Source of the DNA: an uncultured Bacteroidales bacterium
Lineage (GTDB): Bacteria > Bacteroidota > Bacteroidia > Bacteroidales > P3
Reading direction: 5' to 3'
Assembly: GCA_947177315.1 (NCBI GenBank)
Contig: CAMWTX010000083.1
Span: 1 to 6,953 of the forward strand
Length of the DNA: 6,953 bases
The position numbers were made by a program, and so were the translations under genes. The notes below the pieces were generated by a model that saw only the letters and a program-made list of their open reading frames with translations, did not search any database and was not told the DNA's origin. This document shows positions 1-6,482 of this stretch, piece by piece (position 1 is the first letter of the stretch; every line of letters starts with the position of its first letter).

Positions 1-978
1 CTTGTGCCCGCCTCCGTTAAAATGTTCCTTGGCGAAACTGTTCACGTCGATATCGCCCTGCGAGCGGAAAGAAATACGGATTCGGTCTTCTTTTTGGGTA
101 AAGAAAGCCGCAAAGCGGATCCCGGCGATACCTAGCCCGTAGTTCACGATACCCTCTGTGTCGCCCGGACGGAAGTTGAACCTCTTCATGTCGGCGCGGC
201 TCAAGAACATATACGCCGTTTCGTATTCGGGTTTTACCACCAGGCGGTCTCCCAGGCAGCATCCCAAAAGGCGCATGCGGCTTTCCGAAAAGTTGTCGAA
301 GATGTTCTGGTGCACCTTTACCGTATCCAACCCCCTGGATATCAGGTCGGCGATGGCTGAAAAAAGTTCTCCGTGCGAGCAGGAATAACTGAAAGAACCG
401 GTATCGGTGCTGATGCCCGCATACAGGCAGGCCCCCACCTTGGCATCGATGAAATCAGGGTTCAGCTCGTTGTAGAGGACCCGGTATAGCACTTCGCAGG
501 TAGAAGAAATCTCCGTATTGGAGAAACCCAGATAAAAACTTTCCGTTTCGGGTTCTAGATGATGGTCTATCAAGATGCGGGGCGCGTCCGACTTTTCCAA
601 CAGCGGCGCCATGGCCTCGGCACGGCTCAGGCGGTTAAAGTCCATAACGAAAAGCAGGTCGCATTTCTTTAAGGTTTCCGCCACTTTTTCGGGATGCTCC
701 TGGTAGTTGAGCGAGATATGCTCCTCGTCCATCCAGACCAGGTTCTGCGCATAGGGATTGGGAAAAATCACGGAACTTTCCTTGCCCATGTTCTCCAGAT
801 ACAGGTGCAGTCCCAGCGAAGATCCCACCGCATCCCCGTCGGGATTGTTGTGGCTCACGATAACGATGTTTTGAGCCTTCTCCAGATAGCTTTTGAGCGG
901 CAGTATCTCCTGGCCGCTTTTGGCGAGCACCTTGTAGGGCGCTTTCTTTTGCTGAGAGGGCAACATCGAGTAAGGCAT
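1..978 (-). CDS. DHH/DHHA1 family phosphoesterase, NrnA-like (3' end cut by window edge)
   Basis: Predicted cytoplasmic phosphoesterase of the DHH/DHHA1 superfamily. NrnA-type members hydrolyse short oligoribonucleotides (nanoRNA) and dephosphorylate pAp to AMP using two Mn ions. Counting from the ATG at 978, the metal-binding motifs are all present: HNNPDGDA at residues 43-50, an Asp in VMDF at 113, DHH at 138-140 and TDTGSF at 191-196. The C-terminal DHHA1 domain is visible through RISFRS and the substrate-binding GGGHK at 322-326, where the window ends, so probably only a short tail is missing. The start is uncertain. ATG 978 is preceded by AAAGGAG with a 9-nt spacer and gives a more usual N-terminus. 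In-frame ATG 1014 and GTG 1044 (overlapping the upstream stop as GTGA) are alternatives that would add 12 or 22 residues. It is the last visible gene of the minus-strand operon. The family is clear; pAp versus nanoRNA versus cyclic dinucleotide preference is not. Confidence 0.92.
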   Translation of the reverse strand, partial: MPYSMLPSQQKKAPYKVLAKSGQEILPLKSYLEKAQNIVIVSHNNPDGDAVGSSLGLHLYLENMGKESSVIFPNPYAQNLVWMDEEHISLNYQEHPEKVAETLKKCDLLFVMDFNRLSRAEAMAPLLEKSDAPRILIDHHLEPETESFYLGFSNTEISSTCEVLYRVLYNELNPDFIDAKVGACLYAGISTDTGSFSYSCSHGELFSAIADLISRGLDTVKVHQNIFDNFSESRMRLLGCCLGDRLVVKPEYETAYMFLSRADMKRFNFRPGDTEGIVNYGLGIAGIRFAAFFTQKEDRIRISFRSQGDIDVNSFAKEHFNGGGHK

Positions 979-987
979 GGCTTGCTG

Positions 988-994
988 CTCCTTT
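988..994 (-). promoter_or_regulatory. Shine-Dalgarno-like AAAGGAG before ATG 978
   Basis: AAAGGAG on the minus strand lies 9 nt upstream of the ATG at 978. It favours this start over the upstream in-frame ATG at 1014. Bacteroidota use Shine-Dalgarno pairing weakly, so this is supporting evidence only. Confidence 0.4.
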
Positions 995-1040
995 AAAAAA
1001 ATGCTTTGTTCCATTGTCAGCGGGTTAAATTCCGGCTTTT

Positions 1041-1955
1041 TCACAAGAGGCCGTTTTGGTCGGAAAGCGGCAGGCCGGAAAAGGGAATGTTGCCGGAGGA
1101 AGAACCCAGGCAATCGTGCAATTTCCTCACGGCTTGTTTCCGCAACGGATTGGTTTCGCGCACGGAAACGATATAGTTAAGCAGTTTGGCAAAATCCTGC
1201 AGCGCCTGCACGGTGTTGCATATCTGTATCTGTTGCTGTTGGCTGAAAACCGGTTCCACGGCGGTGCGGTTTATGAGCGATCCCTGGTGGGTGATGTCGA
1301 TACAGTAACGGATGTCGTCTTTCGACACCGATTCGGGATCGGTGGTGCAGGCCAGCAGGTTCACCACCGGCAGGTTCAGCAGAAAGACGGGCAGGCCATT
1401 CCTTTCCGCCAGGTATTGGTAAGCCAGCGCGAGGCTTCGGTCGTTGCCTTGGCGCAGATTGAGCAGGTTGGGCAGGAAAAAGTCGGCGAAGTTGTAGTCC
1501 GTCACTATTTTCGTGCCCAACCTGAAACCACACTGGTTAAAGAAGAAATTGTTGAACATCGCCAGTTTCCGCGACAGGGAAACATCCGCGCCCAACAGCA
1601 GCCAGCAATCGCCGTGCAAGCGGTTGAACTCGCCGCACACCCTTTCCCAGGGCAGATCCGAATAGAAAGCCGAAGACAAAAGGTAAAACCCTTTCAAAAG
1701 GTTTGGGGAGGCTTCCTTTTTCCATTCCGACAATTTTTTGCAGGCTATCTCCACCTGCAGTTCGGAAATAAGCGCGTCCATACGGTTCTGCCAAAGCGAA
1801 CCGTCTTTCTGCAAGCGGGCCTTCTCCAGATAGGGCAAGGCCTCCTCGCCAATCGAAAAAAGGGCATCCTTGAGCGTTTGGTAGATTTCTTCGTCGGTTT
1901 CGTCCAACATGCCTACCAAGGCTTCCAATTCGGCTTGTCCGGGCATGGGGCTCAT
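1041..1955 (-). CDS. SirB1/transglutaminase-like protein with N-terminal HEAT-like segment
   Basis: A 304-residue soluble protein with no signal peptide. Residues about 15-65 look like a HEAT-like helical pair (alternating Leu/Ile with IGEEALPYLE). Residues about 130-235 resemble the SirB1 / transglutaminase-core-2 fold: FFLPNLLNLRQGN, then ALAYQYLAERNGLPV at 176-190, then the strand-turn IDITHQGSLINR at 219-230, which parallels the family's iDPFnxGxxLsr. The family's PGHF segment, which carries the conserved His, is replaced by LPVVNLL (195-201), so a Cys-His-Asp catalytic triad is not evident and the protein may be non-catalytic. Its ATG overlaps the uridine phosphorylase stop (ATGA, 1952-1955), suggesting translational coupling. 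An ATG three codons downstream is possible but less well placed. The family assignment rests on motif resemblance, and I infer no specific function. Confidence 0.72.
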   Translation of the reverse strand: MSPMPGQAELEALVGMLDETDEEIYQTLKDALFSIGEEALPYLEKARLQKDGSLWQNRMDALISELQVEIACKKLSEWKKEASPNLLKGFYLLSSAFYSDLPWERVCGEFNRLHGDCWLLLGADVSLSRKLAMFNNFFFNQCGFRLGTKIVTDYNFADFFLPNLLNLRQGNDRSLALAYQYLAERNGLPVFLLNLPVVNLLACTTDPESVSKDDIRYCIDITHQGSLINRTAVEPVFSQQQQIQICNTVQALQDFAKLLNYIVSVRETNPLRKQAVRKLHDCLGSSSGNIPFSGLPLSDQNGLL

Positions 1956-2827
1956 TCGGCGGTAAGACGTTTTACCACCGTTTCAATCAGTCTTTCCATG
2001 TGCGGATGATAGTCTTCGCTGAATTTCTTCGTGCAACGGTTGGCTACCAGCAGGCAGATGGTCAGGCAACGGTGTCCGAGCGCGCGGCCTAAGCCGTAGA
2101 GCGCCGAAGTTTCCATTTCCATATTGGAAACCTTGATGCCCTTGAACGAGAAAGACTGCAACAGTTCGTTCTGTTGGGGGTAGGAGAGTGGCAACCTTAC
2201 CATGCGGCCCTGCGGGGCAAAGAAACCGGGCGCGGTGGCGGTGATGCCTTTCTGCATATCGAAAGCCACTTTGTTGAGCAGGGTGGCCGAGCAGCGGACC
2301 ACGTAGGGACGGGCAAAGCCCATGGGCAGCTTCAGATGCGTGTCGAACGCGCGTTCCATATCGTGTTCAAACATCTGGTCGGGCACCGAATAGTAGTTCA
2401 TCAAGCCGTCCAGTCCGAGACCGTACTCGCCGGCGCAGAACGTGTTCACCTCAAAATCGGGTTGGAAACTGCCGCTGGTGCCGATACGCACCAGGTTCAG
2501 GCTCTGGCGTTCTTCTTTGGGCGTGCGGGTCTTCAAGTCCACGTTTACCAAAGCGTCCAGTTCGTTGACCACGATGTCGATGTTGTCCGTGCCCATGCCG
2601 GTGGAGATAACGCTGATACGCTTGCCGTTCAAGGTTCCCGTATGCGTAATCAGTTCGCGGTTCTGCACCTTGTGCTCGATGCTGTCAAAGAATTTCGAAA
2701 CCATCGGTACACGACCCGGATCGCCCACCAAAATCACGTTGGGAGCCAGCTGTTCGGGCTTGAGCGCGAGGTGATAGATGCTGCCGTCGTTGTTCATCGG
2801 CATTTCAGAAGCAGGAATTGTTGCCAT
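1952..2827 (-). CDS. udp: Uridine phosphorylase (nucleoside phosphorylase family)
   Basis: Predicted cytoplasmic enzyme that converts uridine and phosphate to uracil and ribose-1-phosphate (EC 2.4.2.3) in pyrimidine salvage. The 291-residue length is somewhat above that of the E. coli enzyme. PNP_UDP_1 motifs are in the expected order: phosphate-binding GDPGR at 35-39, STGMGTDN at 75-82, RIGTSGS at 114-120, APQGR at 204-208 and NMEMETSAL at 235-243. The Q-x-R in APQGR corresponds to the Gln/Arg pair that recognises uracil in E. coli Udp, and EME at 237-239 is the ribose-binding Glu-Met-Glu. Together these favour uridine over purine nucleosides. The gene lies 18 nt after the GH3 gene and overlaps the next gene by 4 nt, so it is the second gene of the operon. 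Related specificities such as thymidine or deoxyuridine cannot be excluded. Confidence 0.9.
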   Translation of the reverse strand: MATIPASEMPMNNDGSIYHLALKPEQLAPNVILVGDPGRVPMVSKFFDSIEHKVQNRELITHTGTLNGKRISVISTGMGTDNIDIVVNELDALVNVDLKTRTPKEERQSLNLVRIGTSGSFQPDFEVNTFCAGEYGLGLDGLMNYYSVPDQMFEHDMERAFDTHLKLPMGFARPYVVRCSATLLNKVAFDMQKGITATAPGFFAPQGRMVRLPLSYPQQNELLQSFSFKGIKVSNMEMETSALYGLGRALGHRCLTICLLVANRCTKKFSEDYHPHMERLIETVVKRLTAE

Positions 2828-2845
2828 AGTATTTAGTTTTTAGGG

Positions 2846-4432
2846 TTAATTATTTCTGGATTGCAGATAGTCGAGCCAGGCCTGCGCCTTTTCGCCCTTC
2901 AGCACACGGGGAAACTTGTTTTGCGCGCCTTCCTTGCCCTGCGAACGCATATAGTCGTAGAACACCTGCAAGGGCAGCACTTCCACTTCTACGGTGCGGA
3001 TGGCCTCCAGGCGTTCCACGCGGTAGTCGTCGTTGAGAACCTTCAGGTATTCGTCTATCTTGCGCGTGGCTTCCTCCTTGTCCAGGGCTTGGTCGCAGCC
3101 CAGGAACCATTTGTGTCCGAACATGCCGTTGCTCTTGACGCCCAACACCGTGTATTCCAAAATGCCCACGTTCTTTTCCTCGCCCAGCATCTTGACGGCG
3201 CGGTTCATGTTATCTACCGAAAGGTGTTCTCCGCAAAGGCTCAGGAAAGATTTGGTGCGTCCCGTAATCACGATTTCGTGATGCGATTTGTCGGTGAACC
3301 TTACCGTGTCGCCGATCATATACCGCCATGCCCCCGAACAGGTGGAGATCAATACGGCGTATTCCTTGCCTTCCTCCACTTGGTCTATATACAAGGTCTG
3401 CGGATTTTCCACCACCTGCCCGTCTTCGTCAAAGTTGTTGTCGTTGAAAGGAATGAACTCAAAGAACAGCCCGTTGTCGAGCACCAGTTCCATGGCGTTT
3501 ACACCGGGGCGGTTCTGGAATGCCAAGAAACCCTCGGAGGCCAGATAAGTTTCGAGATAGACCAGGGGATGGGCCAGCAGTTTTTCAAAACTGCTCTTAT
3601 AGGGTTCGAAAGAAACCCCGCCATGCACGTAAATCTCAAGGTTCGGCCAAATATCGTGGATGGTCTTGAGGTTATAGCGTTCGATGATTTTCTGAAAAAG
3701 AATCTGGAACCAGGCCGGCACGCCCACCACGGCGGCGATATCCCATTCGGGAGCCTTGCGCACGATTTCTTCTATTTTGGTAGGCCAGTCCCTTTCGCGC
3801 GAGATGCGTTTGCCCGGTTTGTAGAAGTGTTCGAACCAGAAGGGCAGGTTTCCGGTCGTGATGCCCGAAAGGTCGCCCGCATAGTATGTTCCGTTGTATT
3901 GCAGGTGTGTGCTGCCGCCCAGCATCAAGGCGCTCTTTTCGAACAGTTCTTTGGGAAAATCATACTGCGCCAGGGCAAACAGCTGCCGGATACTGGTCTT
4001 GCGGATGGCTTTCACCATATCGCCGGTAACGGGAATATACTTGCTGCTGGCTCCCGAAGTGCCCGAACTGAGCGCAAACTGCTTGTTTTTGCCCGGCCAG
4101 GAAACAAAAGTCTCTCCGTTGAGACTCCGGTACCACCAGTCGCGGAACATCTTGTCGTAATCATACACGGGAACCCGTTTCGAGAATTCTTCCCGCATGT
4201 TCGGGCTGTTCAGGATTTTCTTGAATCCGAACTCCCGGCCGAACGAAGTGTCGGAGGCTTTCGCCAACAGGCGTTTCAATACACGGTTCTGAGCCTTTAC
4301 AGGGTCTTTTACGCTGAAAAAGTTCACCAAAGGCACCTTATTGGCTCTGAACTCCAAGGCGGCTTTCAAGATAGACCCGACCACAGGTATCTTTATCCGC
4401 GTGCTTCGGGCATTTTTCTTTGTTTCAGACAT
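2846..4432 (-). CDS. GH3 auxin-responsive promoter family protein (adenylate-forming enzyme)
   Basis: A 528-residue member of the GH3 branch of the ANL adenylating superfamily. Plant GH3 enzymes adenylate a carboxylic acid hormone and conjugate it to an amino acid; the substrate of the bacterial homologues is unknown. Visible motifs, counted from ATG 4432: P-loop SSGTSG at 122-127, YLASEG at 296-301, YMIGDTVRF at 371-379 (the Y-x-x-GD nucleotide-binding motif), ITGRTKSFLSLCGEH at 389-403 (hinge to the C-terminal domain), and QNKFPRVL near the C-terminus. The start at 4432 is preferred over the longer ATG at 4468 because a good TTTG-N20-TAnnTTTG promoter overlaps 4456-4487. That would place transcription initiation downstream of 4468 and leave a short leader before ATG 4432. 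First gene of the minus-strand operon. No signal peptide is evident, so it is probably cytoplasmic. Confidence 0.93.
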   Translation of the reverse strand: MSETKKNARSTRIKIPVVGSILKAALEFRANKVPLVNFFSVKDPVKAQNRVLKRLLAKASDTSFGREFGFKKILNSPNMREEFSKRVPVYDYDKMFRDWWYRSLNGETFVSWPGKNKQFALSSGTSGASSKYIPVTGDMVKAIRKTSIRQLFALAQYDFPKELFEKSALMLGGSTHLQYNGTYYAGDLSGITTGNLPFWFEHFYKPGKRISRERDWPTKIEEIVRKAPEWDIAAVVGVPAWFQILFQKIIERYNLKTIHDIWPNLEIYVHGGVSFEPYKSSFEKLLAHPLVYLETYLASEGFLAFQNRPGVNAMELVLDNGLFFEFIPFNDNNFDEDGQVVENPQTLYIDQVEEGKEYAVLISTCSGAWRYMIGDTVRFTDKSHHEIVITGRTKSFLSLCGEHLSVDNMNRAVKMLGEEKNVGILEYTVLGVKSNGMFGHKWFLGCDQALDKEEATRKIDEYLKVLNDDYRVERLEAIRTVEVEVLPLQVFYDYMRSQGKEGAQNKFPRVLKGEKAQAWLDYLQSRNN

Positions 4433-4455
4433 ACGCGCATATAATAAATAAGTAT

Positions 4456-4487
4456 CAAAGGTACGCAAAAGACGGTTCTTTTACAAA
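4456..4487 (-). promoter_or_regulatory. Bacteroides-type promoter for the GH3-udp operon
   Basis: On the minus strand, a -33 element TTTG (4487-4484) and a -7 element TACCTTTG (4463-4456) are separated by exactly 20 nt. This is a full match to the Bacteroidota sigma-ABfr consensus TTTG/TAnnTTTG with 19-21 nt spacing. Transcription would begin roughly 4-9 nt beyond the -7 element, giving a leader of about 15-20 nt before ATG 4432. The position also excludes ATG 4468 as the start of the main transcript's coding sequence. Confidence 0.75.
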
Positions 4488-4553
4488 AACGGGGGAGAAT
4501 ACCTTTTTTACAAGGTGATTTTTTTCTTCTCCCTGAATATTGGTTTACACCGC

Positions 4554-4665
4554 AATTTATATTATTATAATTACACGATACTTGAAATGGCGTGGGGTAA
4601 AATAGAGGTTCATTCCCTGTGTTTTCTGTATGCTCCGCAATCTTGTAATTATAATAATATAAATT
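4554..4665. repeat. Long inverted repeat: two 22-bp perfect arms around a 60-68 bp centre
   Basis: The left arm at 4554-4575 and the right arm at 4644-4665 are exact reverse complements over 22 bp. Pairing continues inward to 26 bp per arm (4554-4579 and 4640-4665) with a single mismatch, leaving a 60-bp centre. The arms are almost pure A+T, while the centre is more mixed and G/C-containing. Each arm contains the dyad TTATA-N4-TATAA (4557-4570 and 4649-4662). I see no target-site duplication in the immediate flanks and no TAnnTTTG element inside the centre on either strand. The sequence supports the repeat itself. Whether it is invertible, a MITE-like element, an RNA hairpin or a double operator is not decided. 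Confidence 0.9.
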
Positions 4666-4695
4666 TTAACAAACACAATATTTAAATGAAATAAA

Positions 4696-4728
4696 ATTGC
4701 CGTTTTATTTTTTTAACGTATATCTTTG
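4696..4728 (+). promoter_or_regulatory. Bacteroides-type promoter for the envelope operon
   Basis: The -7 element TATCTTTG (4721-4728) matches TAnnTTTG exactly. A -33-like ATTG (4696-4699, three of four matches to TTTG) lies 21 nt upstream. Predicted initiation near 4732-4737 gives a leader of about 60 nt before ATG 4794. The leader contains a short TTCAA-GATT-TTGAA dyad (4736-4749) close to the predicted transcript start. The inverted repeat ends 30 bp upstream of the -33 element, well placed to affect this promoter. Confidence 0.65.
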
Positions 4729-4793
4729 CCGGGGCTTCAAGATTTTGAAAAGGTCTTTGGGGGTAATAAAACGATATTTAAACACAATGCTTT

Positions 4794-5429
4794 ATGAAAA
4801 CGGTACATGCTTTTGTTACGGTGCTGCTGACGGTGTTCCTTCTGGCGTCCTGCGGTAATTCAAAACATTATGTCAAACCCGAAGAAACCCGGGTGGAGAC
4901 AGACAAGAATCTGGAAGGCAATAAAGTGCGGGTGATGGAAGAAGTGATGGACGGAACGGAGGAAGTAAAGACCCTGAGCGAAGACGGCACGAAAATGGTG
5001 TCCGTTCCCTATCGTTGGTTTGCCGGAAAAGCGGTTGCCGACGACAAGCAGGCCGCCATCGAGATGGCTCGCCGGGACGCCCATAATACCGTTTCGCTGA
5101 GTTTGAACAATGTGGTGCAGACGGTGGCCGAAAAGGGGGGCTTGGAAGTGAACAAACGGGTTTACGAGGCGGTTAAAACCTATTGGAAACAGGTAAGCAC
5201 CAGCGTGATAAACGGCTGTGAACCCTATGGTGCGGTCAGAACGGAATACGACCCCGTGCGCCGTATGTATGAGGTAACGGCCAGGGTGGCGATTCGCGGA
5301 GACCGCTACGTGGAATTGGTGAATACGGCGGGCCGGAATGTGGGCAACTACGGTCTGAACCAAGAAGAATTGCAGGAGTTCATGGAAATGAACGAAGCGA
5401 TTATGAACGCCGCCAAAAGTGCCCTTTAG
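4794..5429 (+). CDS. LPP20-like lipoprotein
   Basis: A 211-residue predicted lipoprotein. The N-terminus has a Lys-containing n-region, a hydrophobic core and the lipobox LLASC, with lipidation expected at Cys20. The residues after the Cys (GNSKHY) are not the acidic string of known Bacteroidota surface-export signals, which suggests a periplasm-facing anchor. A charged linker (about 25-70) leads to an LPP20-like domain (about 74-170): WFAGKAVADDKQAA, a helix with regularly spaced Ala (AAIEMARRDA), then YDPVRRMYEVTARVAI at 152-167, which looks like two strands. The C-terminal 25 residues are helical and acidic. It is the first gene of the plus-strand operon, 11 nt before the next gene, which carries a related YDPVxR strand pair. 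Family assignment is by pattern. I infer no function beyond being a probable partner of the two downstream exported proteins. Confidence 0.78.
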   Translation: MKTVHAFVTVLLTVFLLASCGNSKHYVKPEETRVETDKNLEGNKVRVMEEVMDGTEEVKTLSEDGTKMVSVPYRWFAGKAVADDKQAAIEMARRDAHNTVSLSLNNVVQTVAEKGGLEVNKRVYEAVKTYWKQVSTSVINGCEPYGAVRTEYDPVRRMYEVTARVAIRGDRYVELVNTAGRNVGNYGLNQEELQEFMEMNEAIMNAAKSAL

Positions 5430-5440
5430 TTGCTTGCGTT

Positions 5441-6472
5441 ATGAAAAACTTATGGGCTAGCCTGTGGTTCTTGCTTGGGGCGGGGTTGCTCCGGGGGCAG
5501 GATTATCCTCCGGATTGGGTAAAATACACCCTCGGCGGCTACTATTATAATATACAGGCAGCCGGCAATACCCGAAACCAGGAAGAAAGCGGCTTTAAGG
5601 ATTACCTGACCCAGCTTGCCCGTACCAACCTGGCGCAGACCGTGCAGGTGCGGGTTCAAGACGAAGCGGTATTGCGGCGGGAATCCTTGAACGGGCATAC
5701 GGGCACGGCTTATAGTTCGCAAACCCGTTTCAGCACCGAGGTCGATTTGCGTTTTGTGGAAACCGAAAGCCGTTACGACCCGGTTTCCCGAAAGGGCTAT
5801 GCCATCGCCTATATCGAAAAACAGGCGGCCCGCCGTTATTATCAGGCGGAGCTGCAGATGCTTTTCGGCAAATTGGAAAATGCCCGCAGCTTGGCAAACA
5901 ACTATGTGGCTACGGGATTCAAGGCAAAGGCGAAAGAATGTCTGGAGGAGGTGCTGCCGGTATTCGGACAGATGGAATCGCCTTTTTTCTGGCTCGTTTT
6001 TTTCGGAACACCGCAGGCGGAAATGTCCGGTTATGTGGAGAAAAGGAATGCGATGGAGCAGGAGATACGCCGAATGATAGCCGATTTGGAGCATGGCAAC
6101 CGCATTTATCTGTCTTGTTCGGCCTATTTGGGAGCGCAGGCCTATCCTAAGCTGCCCAACGAGTTGAAAGGTGTGCTGTCCGCGAAAGGATGCAGTTTTG
6201 TTTCAAGCCCGGAGCAGGCCGATTGGGTTATCGGGGTGTCGGCTTCCTCGCGCGATCACAACCGGCACGAATCGGGCGGTTACGTTACCTATTTTTCGTA
6301 TGTGGATGCCGAAGTGACGATAGACAAGGTGGCGACCCGCCAACGGATTTTTGCCGACGAGATTTCGGTAAAGGGCGGTCATACGCTTAATTTTACCGAA
6401 GCGGCGCGGGCGGCGTATAAGGAGGTTTCCAAAGAGATAGGAAACGCGATAAAAGAGATTATAAACAAATAA
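5441..6472 (+). CDS. Secreted two-domain protein: LPP20-like N-terminus, helical linker, alpha/beta C-terminal domain
   Basis: A 343-residue exported protein. A Sec signal peptide (about 1-19, cleavage plausible before Gln20 in LLRGQD) has no lipobox Cys. Residues about 25-130 look LPP20-like: DWVKYTLGG, a helix with LTQLARTNLAQ, and the strand pair FVETESRYDPVSRKGYAIAY at 105-124, which parallels YDPVRR in the upstream gene. Residues about 131-218 are predicted helical (KAKAKECLEEVLPVFGQ, MEQEIRRMIADLE) and may be a TPR-like or coiled linker. Residues about 220-343 look alpha/beta: NRIYLSCSAYL, a helix, CSFVSSPEQADWVIGVSASS at 251-270, YVDAEVTI at 287-294, then an Ala-rich C-terminal helix. 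This pattern resembles the TolB-N/GNA1162-like folds of envelope lipoproteins, but that is inference. The gene sits 11 nt after the lipoprotein gene and 10 nt before the next. Confidence 0.72.
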   Translation: MKNLWASLWFLLGAGLLRGQDYPPDWVKYTLGGYYYNIQAAGNTRNQEESGFKDYLTQLARTNLAQTVQVRVQDEAVLRRESLNGHTGTAYSSQTRFSTEVDLRFVETESRYDPVSRKGYAIAYIEKQAARRYYQAELQMLFGKLENARSLANNYVATGFKAKAKECLEEVLPVFGQMESPFFWLVFFGTPQAEMSGYVEKRNAMEQEIRRMIADLEHGNRIYLSCSAYLGAQAYPKLPNELKGVLSAKGCSFVSSPEQADWVIGVSASSRDHNRHESGGYVTYFSYVDAEVTIDKVATRQRIFADEISVKGGHTLNFTEAARAAYKEVSKEIGNAIKEIINK

Positions 6473-6482
6473 ATCAATAGAC

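Larger units (their letters stand above)
4433..4793. other. Divergent AT-rich intergenic region
   Basis: A 361-bp non-coding stretch between two divergently transcribed operons. From left to right it holds the minus-strand promoter (4456-4487), T- and A-rich sequence, a long inverted repeat (4554-4665), the plus-strand promoter (4696-4728) and a leader of about 60 nt before ATG 4794. I see no open reading frame, tRNA-like fold or convincing intrinsic terminator here. Confidence 0.85.

Noticed and set aside
1056..2009. A 317-codon open frame on the plus strand opposite the SirB1-like gene
   Set aside because: It is antisense to a better-supported gene in an operon with an ATGA coupling, and has a Gln/Val/His-rich shadow-like composition.
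1041..4432. Possible horizontally acquired island or prophage remnant
   Set aside because: There is no integrase, transposase, tRNA or composition break within the operon; the genes look like ordinary chromosomal functions.
2861..4444. A 527-codon open frame on the plus strand opposite the GH3 gene
   Set aside because: It is a mirror of the GH3 codon pattern. The opposite strand has full family motifs, while this frame's translation shows no recognisable domain and no promoter or leader.
4501..4528. Short hairpin ACCTT-TTTTAC-AAGGT followed by a T run, resembling a plus-strand terminator
   Set aside because: The stem is only 5 bp, and no plus-strand gene ends upstream of it; it lies between divergent promoters.
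4580..4639. Promoter inside the invertible-looking 60-bp centre
   Set aside because: No TAnnTTTG match was found on either strand, so a phase-variable promoter of the classic type is not supported.
4736..4749. TTCAA-GATT-TTGAA dyad in the leader of the envelope operon
   Set aside because: Five-base arms in A/T-rich DNA are common by chance. It is mentioned with the promoter but not called as a regulatory element.
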